A model generated the notes under the pieces. The model did not search any database and was not told the DNA's origin. It was given only the letters and a program-made list of their open reading frames with translations. Positions 50,416 through 60,019 of a stretch of DNA of 64,000 nt are shown here, in pieces. Each line of letters begins with the position of its first letter. The stretch's first letter is position 1. The stretch spans positions 1 to 64,000 of the forward strand of contig NZ_FORD01000003.1 in assembly GCF_900113925.1 (NCBI RefSeq), read 5' to 3'. Origin of the DNA: Nitrosomonas sp. Nm34. Lineage in GTDB: Bacteria > Pseudomonadota > Gammaproteobacteria > Burkholderiales > Nitrosomonadaceae. The position numbers and the translations under genes are program-made.

Positions 50416-52401
50416 ATGTTTAGCAATAATAGACACTACTTGCCTGTTTTAGCGTATCGACCGGCTGAAATCGCTACCACCGTATTAACACACCACCGGC
50501 GCATATTGTTGCATGGCCCACCTGGAGTCGGCAAATCGACGCTGGCTGCTCAGTTGGCACACGAACTCAACAAGGCTGGCCAAAGCTGTTATGGTATCTG
50601 TGCTGATCCCGGTTCACCTGCCTTTGGTTTTCCAGGCGCTGTTTCTCTCGCTAGATGGCAATCGGATGATTGGCAGGTGTACAGTTATGAAGCTATCTGC
50701 AGCCTCAATGCCGGTCGTTTCCGTCTGCCATTGGTTTTAGCGATACAACATCTTATCCCATCGTCTGATAACAACATACTGTTAATTGATGCCCCTGGCG
50801 TCACCCGTGGCGTTGCTGGCAGCGAATTGCTGCAAGGTTTGTTTGAAGTAGCAGCTGTTGATGCTGTGCTCATGCTTACTGCGGCTGGTCGACCTCCAGC
50901 GCTACTCGATGAACTGCGTAGCTTGACGAGTCATATCTTCATAGTCCCAGCCAGGGTGGAAGCCAGGCAACCCGGAAAACGTAGTCGCGCTCACCAGCGT
51001 ACAAAACTATGGAATGACTACCTTAAGCAGGGTATTGAACAAACGGTCGATCTGACGCAAGTAAATATTATCGGCACACCACCTCCTTTAGGTGAAGTCA
51101 GTGCCTGGGCTGGAAGGCAGGTCGCATTATTGAATCGCAATCAGACACAGGTCATGGCCGAAGTGAAGCATTTGCACGGAAAACGGCTAACTGTCAGGTT
51201 GCCATACCTACCCCATGCTTTCGACAGTTTAGTGATCCGAGATACGCAGCGTTCGCTCAGCGGTCTAGTGGAAACAGCGGTACCGTTTGCGGCAGAACCG
51301 CTCACCTACCTGCCGGCCTCCAATACGAGCGACCCTCTCCTGCAACATAGTGGGATGCAAGTGATGGGGCGAGTCGGGCAAATCGATTTCTGTCTGGTCA
51401 ACGGGATTCTTGGCGACCCACTATTGCACGTACGCTTGCGGCAGCAAAGGCGGAGCCTGTTGTTCGATTTGGGAGAAGGGGTGCGTCTGCCGGCACGCAT
51501 TGCTCATCAGGTAACGGATGTTTTCATCAGCCATACTCATATCGACCATATTGGTGGCTTCATAATGTTACTGCGTTCACGCATTGGAGAGTTTCCACCA
51601 TGCCGTCTGTATGGGCCGCCAGGATTGGCTCAACACATCAAAGGTTTTCTGCAAGGTATTCTATGGGATCGGATCGGTGAGCGCGCACCTCGCTTTGAGG
51701 TAGCAGAAGTACATATCGACCGTTTATTGCGCTTTCGCCTCCAAGCTGGCCAGCAAGCATGTGTACCGTTAGCCGAGATCAAGTTGGAAGCAGGCGTGAT
51801 CCTGCAAGAGACGGGTTTTTGCATTCGAGCACAATTGCTAGATCACCACACACCAGTGCTGGCCTACGCCTTCGAACCGACGAAAGAAACCAATATCCGC
51901 AAAGATTATCTGCAAACACATAACCTGAAGCCAGGGCCTTGGTTGGCCCAGGTAAAAAAACACCTGTTGGCCGGAAATGACGAAGCAATCATTACTCTAC
52001 CTGACGGCACGATGACCAGCGTGGCGGTTATCGCAACTAACCTGGTCCTGATCAAGCCAGGCAAGAAATTAGTTTATGCGACCGATTTTGCGGATACCGC
52101 AGATAATCGCCTGCGGCTACAGGCTTTAGCTCGATACGCCCATACCTTTTTCTGCGAAGCTTGCTTTATGGAAACAGATACCAGCCAAGCTACGCAGACT
52201 GGTCATTTAACTACACGCGCTTGTGGCGAAATCGCAACAGCTGCTGAAGTTGCCAGACTAGTGCCCTTCCACTTTTCCCAGCGCTATGCTGACCAGCTAC
52301 AGCAGGTTTATGATGAGATACATGCTGTCTGCTCATGTGTTGTTATGCCGCCTGTTTTGCAACCTGTTGGGCGTACTAACAAGCAGGATGAACTATCCTA
52401 G
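50416..52401 (+). CDS. Clp1-like kinase domain fused to RNase Z-like nuclease
   Basis: The 661-residue protein (ATG 50416, AGGAGGG 7 nt upstream) has two parts. Residues about 20-230 form a P-loop domain with Walker A GPPGVGKSTLA and LLIDAPGVTRGVAGSELLQG, resembling Clp1/Grc3-type polynucleotide 5'-hydroxyl kinases. From about 300 to the end it is an RNase Z-like metallo-beta-lactamase domain: HTHIDHIGG (metal site), DHHTPVLAYAFE, YATDFADT and PFHFSQRYADQ, the last being close to the HFSQRY signature of tRNase Z. Most metal ligands are present, so nuclease activity is plausible. A protein that could both cut and phosphorylate RNA suggests RNA end-processing or repair. The fusion is seen; the function is inference. 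Confidence 0.85.
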   Translation: MFSNNRHYLPVLAYRPAEIATTVLTHHRRILLHGPPGVGKSTLAAQLAHELNKAGQSCYGICADPGSPAFGFPGAVSLARWQSDDWQVYSYEAICSLNAGRFRLPLVLAIQHLIPSSDNNILLIDAPGVTRGVAGSELLQGLFEVAAVDAVLMLTAAGRPPALLDELRSLTSHIFIVPARVEARQPGKRSRAHQRTKLWNDYLKQGIEQTVDLTQVNIIGTPPPLGEVSAWAGRQVALLNRNQTQVMAEVKHLHGKRLTVRLPYLPHAFDSLVIRDTQRSLSGLVETAVPFAAEPLTYLPASNTSDPLLQHSGMQVMGRVGQIDFCLVNGILGDPLLHVRLRQQRRSLLFDLGEGVRLPARIAHQVTDVFISHTHIDHIGGFIMLLRSRIGEFPPCRLYGPPGLAQHIKGFLQGILWDRIGERAPRFEVAEVHIDRLLRFRLQAGQQACVPLAEIKLEAGVILQETGFCIRAQLLDHHTPVLAYAFEPTKETNIRKDYLQTHNLKPGPWLAQVKKHLLAGNDEAIITLPDGTMTSVAVIATNLVLIKPGKKLVYATDFADTADNRLRLQALARYAHTFFCEACFMETDTSQATQTGHLTTRACGEIATAAEVARLVPFHFSQRYADQLQQVYDEIHAVCSCVVMPPVLQPVGRTNKQDELS

Positions 52402-52720
52402 CAAAACCAACCCTAGCTTGGCTGCGTCAGTAAAAACCAGGCAATGATCAGCATCTGCACCACGATGAGAGAAATGCAAAAATGCCCCCTATGCCATAAG
52501 CTTAACTCTTCCATTAAGCAGTCAACTGAAATCTCCAGGTTTCATCTTTTATGTCCCCGGTTTCCTGGTATCCCATCCTTATTTTTGACATAAAGACTGA
52601 TCAGCTCTTATTTAGCAGTCACCTAGCTAATATCACTAGCAAAAATAGTGTTCTCCAATGTCAAAGTAGGCAAGAAAATTAAACTGTGCAGTTCGTTGAC
52701 CAGGACGGTCTGCCAGTAAA
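52402..52720. other. intergenic stretch between convergent genes
   Basis: No gene is seen between the fusion gene and the minus-strand carboxypeptidase. No clear terminator with a T-run was identified. Confidence 0.4.
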
Positions 52721-53959
52721 TCAGGACCGTACCACGAGGCATCCTATTCCCTGCCGGACCAGACTCTGGCAGGCAGTATGCGCTTCGTTTCTCTGCAAAC
52801 CTACCAACTGGGCTCGATAGAGTTTGCGATTGCTAACCTCAACCTCAGTGACCACCACTTCACCTGCTACCCAGCGGGTAGCAGCTTGCGCCTGGGCCTG
52901 GGCTCGTTTATATGCCTGATAAGAACCGATTTGAATTCCCCATTTGTTGTTGCTATCCACCCCGGCAGCTCTCTGGGACGCAACAGTGGCTTTTGCCTGA
53001 ACAGGTCGTTGCATCATGGCTGGCTCAAGCGTTCTTACCTGCGAGGAAGCCGGTTGGGAGAGAGGAGTCGGCATACTGGCTCTCATGGCTACCACTGACC
53101 TCGCATCCACCATATTGCTGACATTACGGGCTGACTTGGCCATAACTGATTGCGTAAAGCTGCGATCCAGCAACTGGGCCATATGCTGATCGCGCGAGGT
53201 GGCACTTTGTCCTCCCATTACCACCCCAATTACCCGCCGGTTTCCCCGCTTGGCAGAAGTAGCCACATTGAAGCCAGAAGCCCGGATAAAGCCGGTTTTC
53301 AGGCCATCTACACCGGGGATGTTACGTACCATACGGTTGTGACTATGATAAGTTATACCTTTGTAACGAAAGGATTGGGTCGAAAAATAATGGTAGTACT
53401 GAGGGAAATCCTTCATTAACCGCGTAGATAAGATCGCCATATCCCGGGCCGTAGTTCTCTGTTCACTGTGCGGCAGACCGGAGGCATTGCGGAAAATAGT
53501 GGAATGCATGCCAAGCTTGCGTGCTTTATCCGTCATCATGCGGCCAAAATTAGCTTCAGTACCCCCCAGCGCCTCGGCTACTACCGCTGCCACATCGTTG
53601 GCGGAACGGACAATCAATGCTGGAATCGCATCACGTACGCTAAGGACATCACCCGATCGTAGCCTGATATTGGTCGGTGGCATAGATGCTGCATGAGTCG
53701 ATACCCGCATGGAAGTATCAAGACTCATCTTCCTTTTCTCCACCGCCTCAAATAACATGTAGAGCGTCATCATCTTGGTTAGAGAGGCTGGATAACGGCT
53801 GGCATCAGCATGTGACTCGTGCAGCACTTGAGCCGTATCCACATCGATCACGATGGAAGCATGGCGGGGATTCGCCTGTACCTGGCTTACCAGGAAGAGT
53901 AACAACAATACAGCAAGGGCAAAAAAACCTTCTCTCCTTGCACCTTTCATAGCAAACAT
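52721..53959 (-). CDS. D-alanyl-D-alanine carboxypeptidase with SPOR domain
   Basis: Serine peptidase family S11 (low-molecular-weight penicillin-binding protein). From ATG 53959 (AAGGAAAGG before it) there is a signal peptide ending VSQVQA. Active-site motifs are SLTKM (S of SxxK), SAND (SxN) and DGLKTGF (KTG). The C-terminal about 75 residues form a SPOR domain (WGIQIGSYQAYKRAQAQAQA), which binds denuded peptidoglycan at division sites. It trims the terminal D-alanine of peptidoglycan stem peptides. The in-frame ATG at 53992 would put an unlikely leader before the signal peptide. Confidence 0.93.
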   Translation of the reverse strand: MFAMKGARREGFFALAVLLLLFLVSQVQANPRHASIVIDVDTAQVLHESHADASRYPASLTKMMTLYMLFEAVEKRKMSLDTSMRVSTHAASMPPTNIRLRSGDVLSVRDAIPALIVRSANDVAAVVAEALGGTEANFGRMMTDKARKLGMHSTIFRNASGLPHSEQRTTARDMAILSTRLMKDFPQYYHYFSTQSFRYKGITYHSHNRMVRNIPGVDGLKTGFIRASGFNVATSAKRGNRRVIGVVMGGQSATSRDQHMAQLLDRSFTQSVMAKSARNVSNMVDARSVVAMRASMPTPLSQPASSQVRTLEPAMMQRPVQAKATVASQRAAGVDSNNKWGIQIGSYQAYKRAQAQAQAATRWVAGEVVVTEVEVSNRKLYRAQLVGLQRNEAHTACQSLVRQGIGCLVVRS

Positions 53960-54556
53960 GGAACCTTTCCTTTCTGCAATCATGCAAATCAATCAATCAA
54001 TGAAGTTATCTATCGATGAGTCCACTCATCATCTTGTCTTGTCAATAGATCAAATGAAACATACTGCTACTGAATAGCATATAAATTATCTTATCTATGG
54101 TCGTAACCTACGCCGCAATCGCAATGTCTTGAAACAGCCCAGGATTTAGGAAAAACGTAAATCATAGGGCCGAACTTGGTACCCATCAGCCTTCAATGGC
54201 TGCTAAACAAATTACATACAAGTGGCAAACTTAAAGGATGGATATATCATCCTTTGCATGATCATCAAATAACCTGAGCTTTTTCCTTAGCCTGCTTATT
54301 TGCATATTTCAAAAGCTATGTTCCTTTATCGTTTAACGCCTGCCGAGCAGATTGCTCCATGCATTGATTTTTTCACACACTCCACGATCTAATTGGTTCC
54401 CACCATGGGTGCATAAATACAGCGAATCCTTCCCCATGGCAATTTAAAGTCAGGTCAATGCAATAGCCGTGATTTTATCCGAATTGTGGTTAAACGCCAT
54501 ACCTGATTTGTGGCTATTAATACATCTAATTATTTGCACTGATTCTCTACGGAAGG
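53960..54556. other. long stretch without a gene
   Basis: Only short frames on either strand. The minus strand near 54400 reads KDSLYLCTHGGNQLDRGVCE between stops, perhaps decayed coding sequence; no family is recognised. Confidence 0.35.
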
Positions 54557-54750
54557 ATTTAAGGACGCCTTTAAAAATTCAGCGTTCTAAACAAGACAAG
54601 ACGAGAGCAAAAAATGTTGACGCAGCCTATCACTGATAGGTAAGGAAACATTTTTTTGTGAACAACGAAGTATGGTGACGAGACGGGGTAAGCAGGCAAT
54701 CCGCAAAGCGGATGCTCGCAAATATGAATTTTTAGAGGTACCCTTAAGGC
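54557..54750. mobile_element. second type of inverted-repeat element (about 190 bp)
   Basis: TTAAGGACGCCTTTAAAAATTCA (left, from 54559) is an imperfect inverted match of TGAATTTTTAGAGGTACCCT (right, from 54725). The unit between them has no full gene. The ends look like the termini of an insertion sequence, so it may be a MITE or the deletion remnant of one. It lies next to MITE copy 7. Confidence 0.45.
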
Positions 54751-54766
54751 GTATCGGATGTCTATT

Positions 54767-54869
54767 ATTCCATCGCCAAATCAAACCTGACACAAAGGCG
54801 AGCCGCAGACCGTATCAATCATACGGCAAGGCGAAGCTGACAAAGTCAATTTTGATTTAGCAATGAAAT
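54767..54869 (-). repeat. MITE-like dispersed repeat, copy 7 (opposite orientation)
   Basis: Starts ATTCCATCGCCAAATCAAAC and ends TCAATTTTGATTTAGCAATG, with the interior AAGGCGAGCCGCAGACCG. It ends about 28 nt before the start codon of the broken M50 protease gene, so it forms most of that gene's promoter region. Confidence 0.78.
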
Positions 54870-54897
54870 TACCACCTCATCGAAGGAGAATTGAATA

Positions 54898-56017
54898 ATG
54901 CTGGAATCTTCTTTTCGTCTCGGCACTATTTTTGGTATCCGTATCGGCGTGCACTATATGTGGTTTATCGTCTTCTTTTTGCTAATCAGCTCACTTTTCG
55001 TTGTATTCAGAAATCCCATCCAGAATGGAGCAGTCATGACACATTTCTGACTGCTTTGCTGGCTACATTGCTATTTTCGTCAGCATCATCCTGCATGAAT
55101 TAGGCCACAGTCTGGTAGCAATCGCTCACGGAATCAAGGTGCGCGCCATCACACTCTTCGTTTTCGGGGGAGTGGCACAAATTGGGAAGGATGCAGATAC
55201 TGCTGCAACCGAATTCTTCATTGCGATTGCAGGGCCTCTGGGAAGCTTTGCTCTCGCGGGCCTCTTCTATTTACTTAAGCTTTGGCTAATGCCCTACAGC
55301 GAAACCGCCACGGCAGTACTCGAGTGGTTAACAACTATTAACCTTATAGTAGCCAGCTTTAATCTCATACCTAGTTTTCCAATGGATAGGGGTCGTGTTT
55401 TCCGTGCCCTGATATGGAAAATGACTGGAAATGCTGCTAAAGGAATGCAATGGGCTGTAATGAGTGGCAAGATAGTTGCTTATGGTTTGATGATGATAGG
55501 AATGCTGCTAGCCTTGCAGCCAGCCATGCTGGTCAATGGTTTATGGCTAATGGGGATAAGCTGGTTCTTGCTTGCCATGGCAGAGGACAGCAAGCGTACT
55601 TATTTCAGGGAGCACCTGGCTGGCCATGTCTCTATTGGTGATGTAATACAAAAAGAAGCCCCGATGATAACTGCAGATATGAGCATACTATCCTGGATAG
55701 ATGAAAGCATGTTGTTAACCGGCCATCGTGCGTGTCTAGTAATTGAAGATAACCAGACTATCGGCTTAGTATCACTAAGTGATGTAGTTAAGTGTCCACG
55801 TGAGCAATGGTCCAGCACGTCAGTGCGCAAAATCATGACCCCGCTTAAACGCCTTAGTATCGCACAACCGACTAACAGCATCCTTGAGGTATTACAAATC
55901 ATGAATGAGAATGGCATTAACCAAGTGCCTGTACTCGACCAAAGGGAAATTATTGGCTGGATCGATCGCGAACATATACTGAAGATTTTGCAATTACACC
56001 TTGATACCGGTCGTTAG
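54898..56017 (+). pseudogene. site-2 protease (M50) with CBS domains, two frameshifts
   Basis: Starts MLESSFRLGTIFGIRIGVHY at 54898 after a GAAGGAG site. The frame then changes near CCC (55015-55017), continues as SHPEWSSHDTFLTALLATLL, and changes again at TTTT (55074-55077) to give VSIILHELGHSLVA, the zinc motif HExxH. The rest is in one frame: the second metal motif NLIPSFPMDRGRV and two C-terminal CBS domains (about last 110 residues). Each shift is explained by loss of one base in a short run of identical bases, so either real decay or sequencing error is possible. If intact it would be an intramembrane metalloprotease of about 370 residues. Confidence 0.85.
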
Positions 56018-56139
56018 CCTCGTCAATATGGCTCCGACTATCAGAATTTATCCTGTATGCCAATAAGAAATATAGCATCCAGCCGATAAATGGCTAATTG
56101 ATAATGCCTCTGCCTATAAACTGGAAATATGAGGGTTTG

Positions 56140-56955
56140 TTATTGACGCACATAGATCGGTAAGCGTGGCTGCCACTGGCGCCATCCGCTTACCCCTTCA
56201 GGCAAGCGCTCATGCGCACCTAATACTAATACACCCCCTTCTAATAGTCGTGTTTGTAATTTATGTAGAAATTGCATTTGTCTCTCCAAGCTAAAATAGG
56301 TAAACACTAGGTTGCGGCATAGCACCAAATGATAAGATTGCATATCTATATCTTGCTCTACATCGCTTACCGAGAAAGTGACTAGATGCTGATAAATAGG
56401 AGAAAGACAATATCGATCATTGATTTGTCTGAACGCTTTTTGACGCCATTCAGGTGCTAAACTCTTCACACTACTAAATGGATAGCACGCTTTGCACGCC
56501 TGTTGAATCATGAGTGGCTCAATATCTGTTGCAGTAATCGAAATGACCACTTCTGGATAGCGATCTTGCAAAACAAAAGTCCAGAGTAACACTAGGCTAT
56601 AAGCCTCTTCACCTCTGGCGCAACCTGCACACCAGCAATAGAAGTATTTTTCACCTCGTAGTTGCAGCTGAGCACATAATCGGGGTATTAATTCACTTTC
56701 AAGTCGGTTAAAAACGACTTTATCGCGGTAAAAACGCGAGATAGTAACATGACACAAGCTGGTCAGGATTTGCCATTCAGAGACATGGTTAAGCAAATAA
56801 TCACGATAAGCCAATTCATCCACAAGACCTAACTGGTTAATACGCTGACCTATACGTTTACATACTTGTTTTCTAACCCGACGAAAACCTGGCCAACGCA
56901 GCTGCATTTGCGGCAGGGCCCACTGCAAGAAATGAATACAGGTTTCATCTTTCAT
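56140..56955 (-). CDS. CheR-like protein methyltransferase
   Basis: The 271-residue protein has the CheR layout: an N-terminal helical domain (about 1-75) and a SAM-dependent methyltransferase domain with ISRFYRDKVVF (CheR: TxFFRD), WCAGCARGEEAYSLVL (motif I) and VLCRNLVFTYFS. CheR enzymes methylate glutamates of chemoreceptors. No cheB, receptor or other chemotaxis gene is in the window, so it may be an orphan or act on another target. No good ribosome-binding site precedes the ATG. Confidence 0.88.
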   Translation of the reverse strand: MKDETCIHFLQWALPQMQLRWPGFRRVRKQVCKRIGQRINQLGLVDELAYRDYLLNHVSEWQILTSLCHVTISRFYRDKVVFNRLESELIPRLCAQLQLRGEKYFYCWCAGCARGEEAYSLVLLWTFVLQDRYPEVVISITATDIEPLMIQQACKACYPFSSVKSLAPEWRQKAFRQINDRYCLSPIYQHLVTFSVSDVEQDIDMQSYHLVLCRNLVFTYFSLERQMQFLHKLQTRLLEGGVLVLGAHERLPEGVSGWRQWQPRLPIYVRQ

Positions 56956-57426
56956 AAATGTTAGCTATTTAATACTTGGCTTCCTTTTCCTGTTATTGTT
57001 TTAGCACTACTTCCTATAAAAACAATGCTCTTGCATCCAGTATATTGCAAGCAATTTAATCGCATTGTTAAAACTTTATCTGGCTGGATTAATAACGCGC
57101 AGGCCAGATCGCTTGCTCTTTTTTTTCAATATAATTATTGTATTAGCATGGAATAAAAATTGTAGGCTTATGCATTATTGCTTGTCTCTTTATTATTCTT
57201 TAGCATCAACATAAAACAAAACTGAACAGTTTGATTCATTGCTTCTGCGCTGCTTCAAGTGTCAATCATAGAATCGACACAAACATTAAGCCATACTCAA
57301 CCAATTATTTGGTTCAGTATGGTTCTGACGCCAGAATATTTTGGCTAAACGGATGATGAAGTTTTTCGCAGGAACTAATTCTCAAGCTGAAATTAAATAT
57401 TGAGAAAAAACCAAAGAGGGATTTCA
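56956..57426. other. leader region of the cupin-like gene, with hairpins
   Basis: No gene is seen. CCATACTCAACC (57291-57302) and GGTTCAGTATGG (57311-57322) pair with one C-C mismatch, and GTGTC/GACAC (57259-57280) forms a weaker hairpin. AGAGGG before 57427 is the ribosome-binding site. Confidence 0.45.
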
Positions 57427-58626
57427 ATGGAGATTGCTGACAAAACACTGAAAAGAACGGCTCTGACGTCTGTAAAAAGCATGCTGGCTACCCCGTTAGC
57501 TGGCATGGCGACATTTTTATATGCTACGTGGCAATTGGTGGTAGAGCAGCAATTTTTCTTACGCATGTTGTTTGTGGAGCGAATGGGTAAACGCGGTGTA
57601 GTAAAACTGCCGTTAGGGTATGGAAATGTATTGGCGCTAAAGAGCATCATGTTGTGTCAACATCTCACTAATAATCCTAACCTGTTGCAAAAAATGCGTC
57701 GGCAAACAGAGCAGCGCATGCTAAAAAGATTGCAAAACTATAATCTACCACGCCGAGTTGTTTTAAATATTGCGCAATATCATCCTGGTGAGATTGAGCC
57801 ACGCCAGTTTTACCATGAGCATGTCAAACGCGCCGTTCCATGCATTTTACGTGGCTTTGTAGAAAATGCACCCCAGGACTGGACACTCGCAAGATTAGCG
57901 GAGCGATTTCCAGACACCATAGTGCAGGTTCTGGACAAGAACGCTAAGAAAATGATTAACACATCACTCAGCGAAGTTGCACTCGATCGCCGCCGTAATT
58001 TCATTCCGCAACAATTATTGCTCGACCAAAACCCAGCCTTCTACCATTATTTCGGTATTCCACGGTCACATGCTTATTTCCCCGTGATGGGCCGTCCATC
58101 CAAGCCCATTCTGAGTTTTCTTATACTTGGTTTGGGTAAAGGGTTGAACGCTAATTACCACTGCGAGGAAGGTCTCAACTGGTATCAAGCTGTATCAGGA
58201 TCCAAGCACTGGACGTTGATTGAATCCGAGTATTCGTGGTTGTTATATCCAGCTGCACGTGGCAATGGTATGCGTCGGTTTGCAGATTTTCGTGCTGATG
58301 AGCAAGGCGAACCAAGCGATCGTAATACGTATGCATTGGTGGAATACGCACCGCGCTATGAATTCGAGCTGCACCCAGGAGATGTTTTATTTTTTCCAGC
58401 GTGGATGTGGCACAAGACCATCAATCTAGATGAGGAAGGATTAGGGATTACTTGTCGATACAGCGCGCCAGCAGTGATGTCGAACAGGTATTTCCGTGGC
58501 CTGCAGCTGCTCTCCGCTGGCTTCTGGAAAAGCTGCGTTGAAGTTATCAGCAGCAGCATACGCGGCAATATTGGCGATCTAGCCAAAGACACTGACCACA
58601 ACGAGCAGGAAACCCCACTCTACTGA
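57427..58626 (+). CDS. cupin-like (JmjC-related) protein
   Basis: The 399-residue protein has an N-terminal hydrophobic stretch (about 20-45) and a C-terminal cupin-8/JmjC-like domain from about 115: LRGFVENAPQDWTLARLAER, the metal-site region NYHCEEGLNWYQAVSGSKHW and the second histidine in FFPAWMWHKTINL. The usual HxD is HxE here. Relatives are Fe(II)/2-oxoglutarate hydroxylases. The membrane-like N-terminus is unusual. ATG 57427 follows AGAGGG; an upstream ATG at 57400 lacks one. Confidence 0.8.
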   Translation: MEIADKTLKRTALTSVKSMLATPLAGMATFLYATWQLVVEQQFFLRMLFVERMGKRGVVKLPLGYGNVLALKSIMLCQHLTNNPNLLQKMRRQTEQRMLKRLQNYNLPRRVVLNIAQYHPGEIEPRQFYHEHVKRAVPCILRGFVENAPQDWTLARLAERFPDTIVQVLDKNAKKMINTSLSEVALDRRRNFIPQQLLLDQNPAFYHYFGIPRSHAYFPVMGRPSKPILSFLILGLGKGLNANYHCEEGLNWYQAVSGSKHWTLIESEYSWLLYPAARGNGMRRFADFRADEQGEPSDRNTYALVEYAPRYEFELHPGDVLFFPAWMWHKTINLDEEGLGITCRYSAPAVMSNRYFRGLQLLSAGFWKSCVEVISSSIRGNIGDLAKDTDHNEQETPLY

Positions 58627-58763
58627 AAAAGACCTGGCTGCTATTTTTCAACAAAACTGAAATTAATCAGCCCGTTTGACTTTTCTTGATCGATTAACCA
58701 CGAGTACATAATGACGGAAAAACTGCTATCTTTATATGATGATAAATACCGACAAAAAATATC

Positions 58764-59903
58764 ATGGCAAAAATGATGCGTGCTGTACGGTTTTTTACTC
58801 TTCTTGGGATCGCTTTGTTTCTGTCATTCCCCATTTATAGCGATGTGATCCCAGATGACTCATATATTGCAGGTTATGCCACAGGGATGCTCAAACGTGA
58901 TTTTCAACTTGATCTCTCTTCCCTGGTGGTACGCAACGGTGTGATTACTTTGCCAGTCGGTAACTTGCCACCTGAAGATCGTGCTCAAGTTCAACAAATG
59001 TTATCTGAAATTCCGGGAGTCACCGGTGTCGAGTTAATTGAGGGTGATCATCAACAAAAGCTGGCGGTTTTGCCACCGCCAGCTAAACAGCAAGTGCCGG
59101 TAACTCCGTCTGGTAAAGTTGTGGGAGTTTTTCCTACGGGCTTTCTACCAACCGGTCATTTATTTTTGCCCTTATTGGCCGATCCACGCTGGGCACATTT
59201 CTCTGCCAGCTATCGCAACTATGTAGGGGCCGATATTGATGGAGAAAATAATGGGGCAGTCAGTTTCGGCGAAACTATCCCCTTCTATCGCGCCAATCTT
59301 GGCCAATCCACTATCCAATGGGAAGCAGGACTGCAGGCGGGTGTTTTTAGCGACTTCAATCTTGATGCAAAGTCTTCCGATCTGATCAATACTGATTTTA
59401 TTGCTTCTATCTACTCAAGCATGCGCATGAGTCAACTTTCCGCTTTTGCCCGCATTTTTCATCAAAGCTCGCATCTTGGCGATGAGTTTTTACTGAGAAC
59501 CCAGCTGGAGCGCGTCAATCTGAGTTATGAAGGGGCTGACCTCAAGCTTTCATATGAGTTCCCATACGGAATCCGAGTCTATGGCGGAGGGGGAGGTATT
59601 TTTCATAAACATCCTTCAACCATTAAACCCTGGTCAATTCAATATGGGCTTGAATTCAGAAGTCCTTGGCGTCTTGATTTTGCTGCAATGAGACCTATAC
59701 TAGCTGTTGACTTAAAGAATCACCAACAAAACGATTGGAACGTGAATGTATCCGCCAGAGCCGGGTTTCAGTTCGACAACCACCATGTATTTGGTCGCAA
59801 ACTGCAGTTTCTGATAGAGTATTTTAACGGTAACTCTCCTACTGGTCAGTTTTACAAAGAGAAAGCTGAGTATCTCGGAATTGGTGCACACTATCACTTT
59901 TAA
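58764..59903 (+). CDS. DUF1207 outer-membrane protein with BON-like N-terminus
   Basis: The 379-residue protein has a signal peptide (cleavage near IYS), a small N-terminal BON-like domain (about 30-95; GYATGMLKRDFQLDLSSLVV and GVTGVELIEG), and a C-terminal DUF1207 domain (about 120-379) with alternating strands and a terminal aromatic (GIGAHYHF), as in outer-membrane barrels. The function is unknown. It is convergent with the cysteine-pair repeat gene. Confidence 0.85.
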   Translation: MAKMMRAVRFFTLLGIALFLSFPIYSDVIPDDSYIAGYATGMLKRDFQLDLSSLVVRNGVITLPVGNLPPEDRAQVQQMLSEIPGVTGVELIEGDHQQKLAVLPPPAKQQVPVTPSGKVVGVFPTGFLPTGHLFLPLLADPRWAHFSASYRNYVGADIDGENNGAVSFGETIPFYRANLGQSTIQWEAGLQAGVFSDFNLDAKSSDLINTDFIASIYSSMRMSQLSAFARIFHQSSHLGDEFLLRTQLERVNLSYEGADLKLSYEFPYGIRVYGGGGGIFHKHPSTIKPWSIQYGLEFRSPWRLDFAAMRPILAVDLKNHQQNDWNVNVSARAGFQFDNHHVFGRKLQFLIEYFNGNSPTGQFYKEKAEYLGIGAHYHF

Positions 59904-60019
59904 CTTAAAAACCAGTGAGTGTACAGAGCAAAGGGGAAGAAATCAGTGAGGCAGGCTGAGACTATATTACATAGCTTTGAGCTAGCCCTTACTAATCGTT
60001 ACCATTCCAGCATTGCTGA

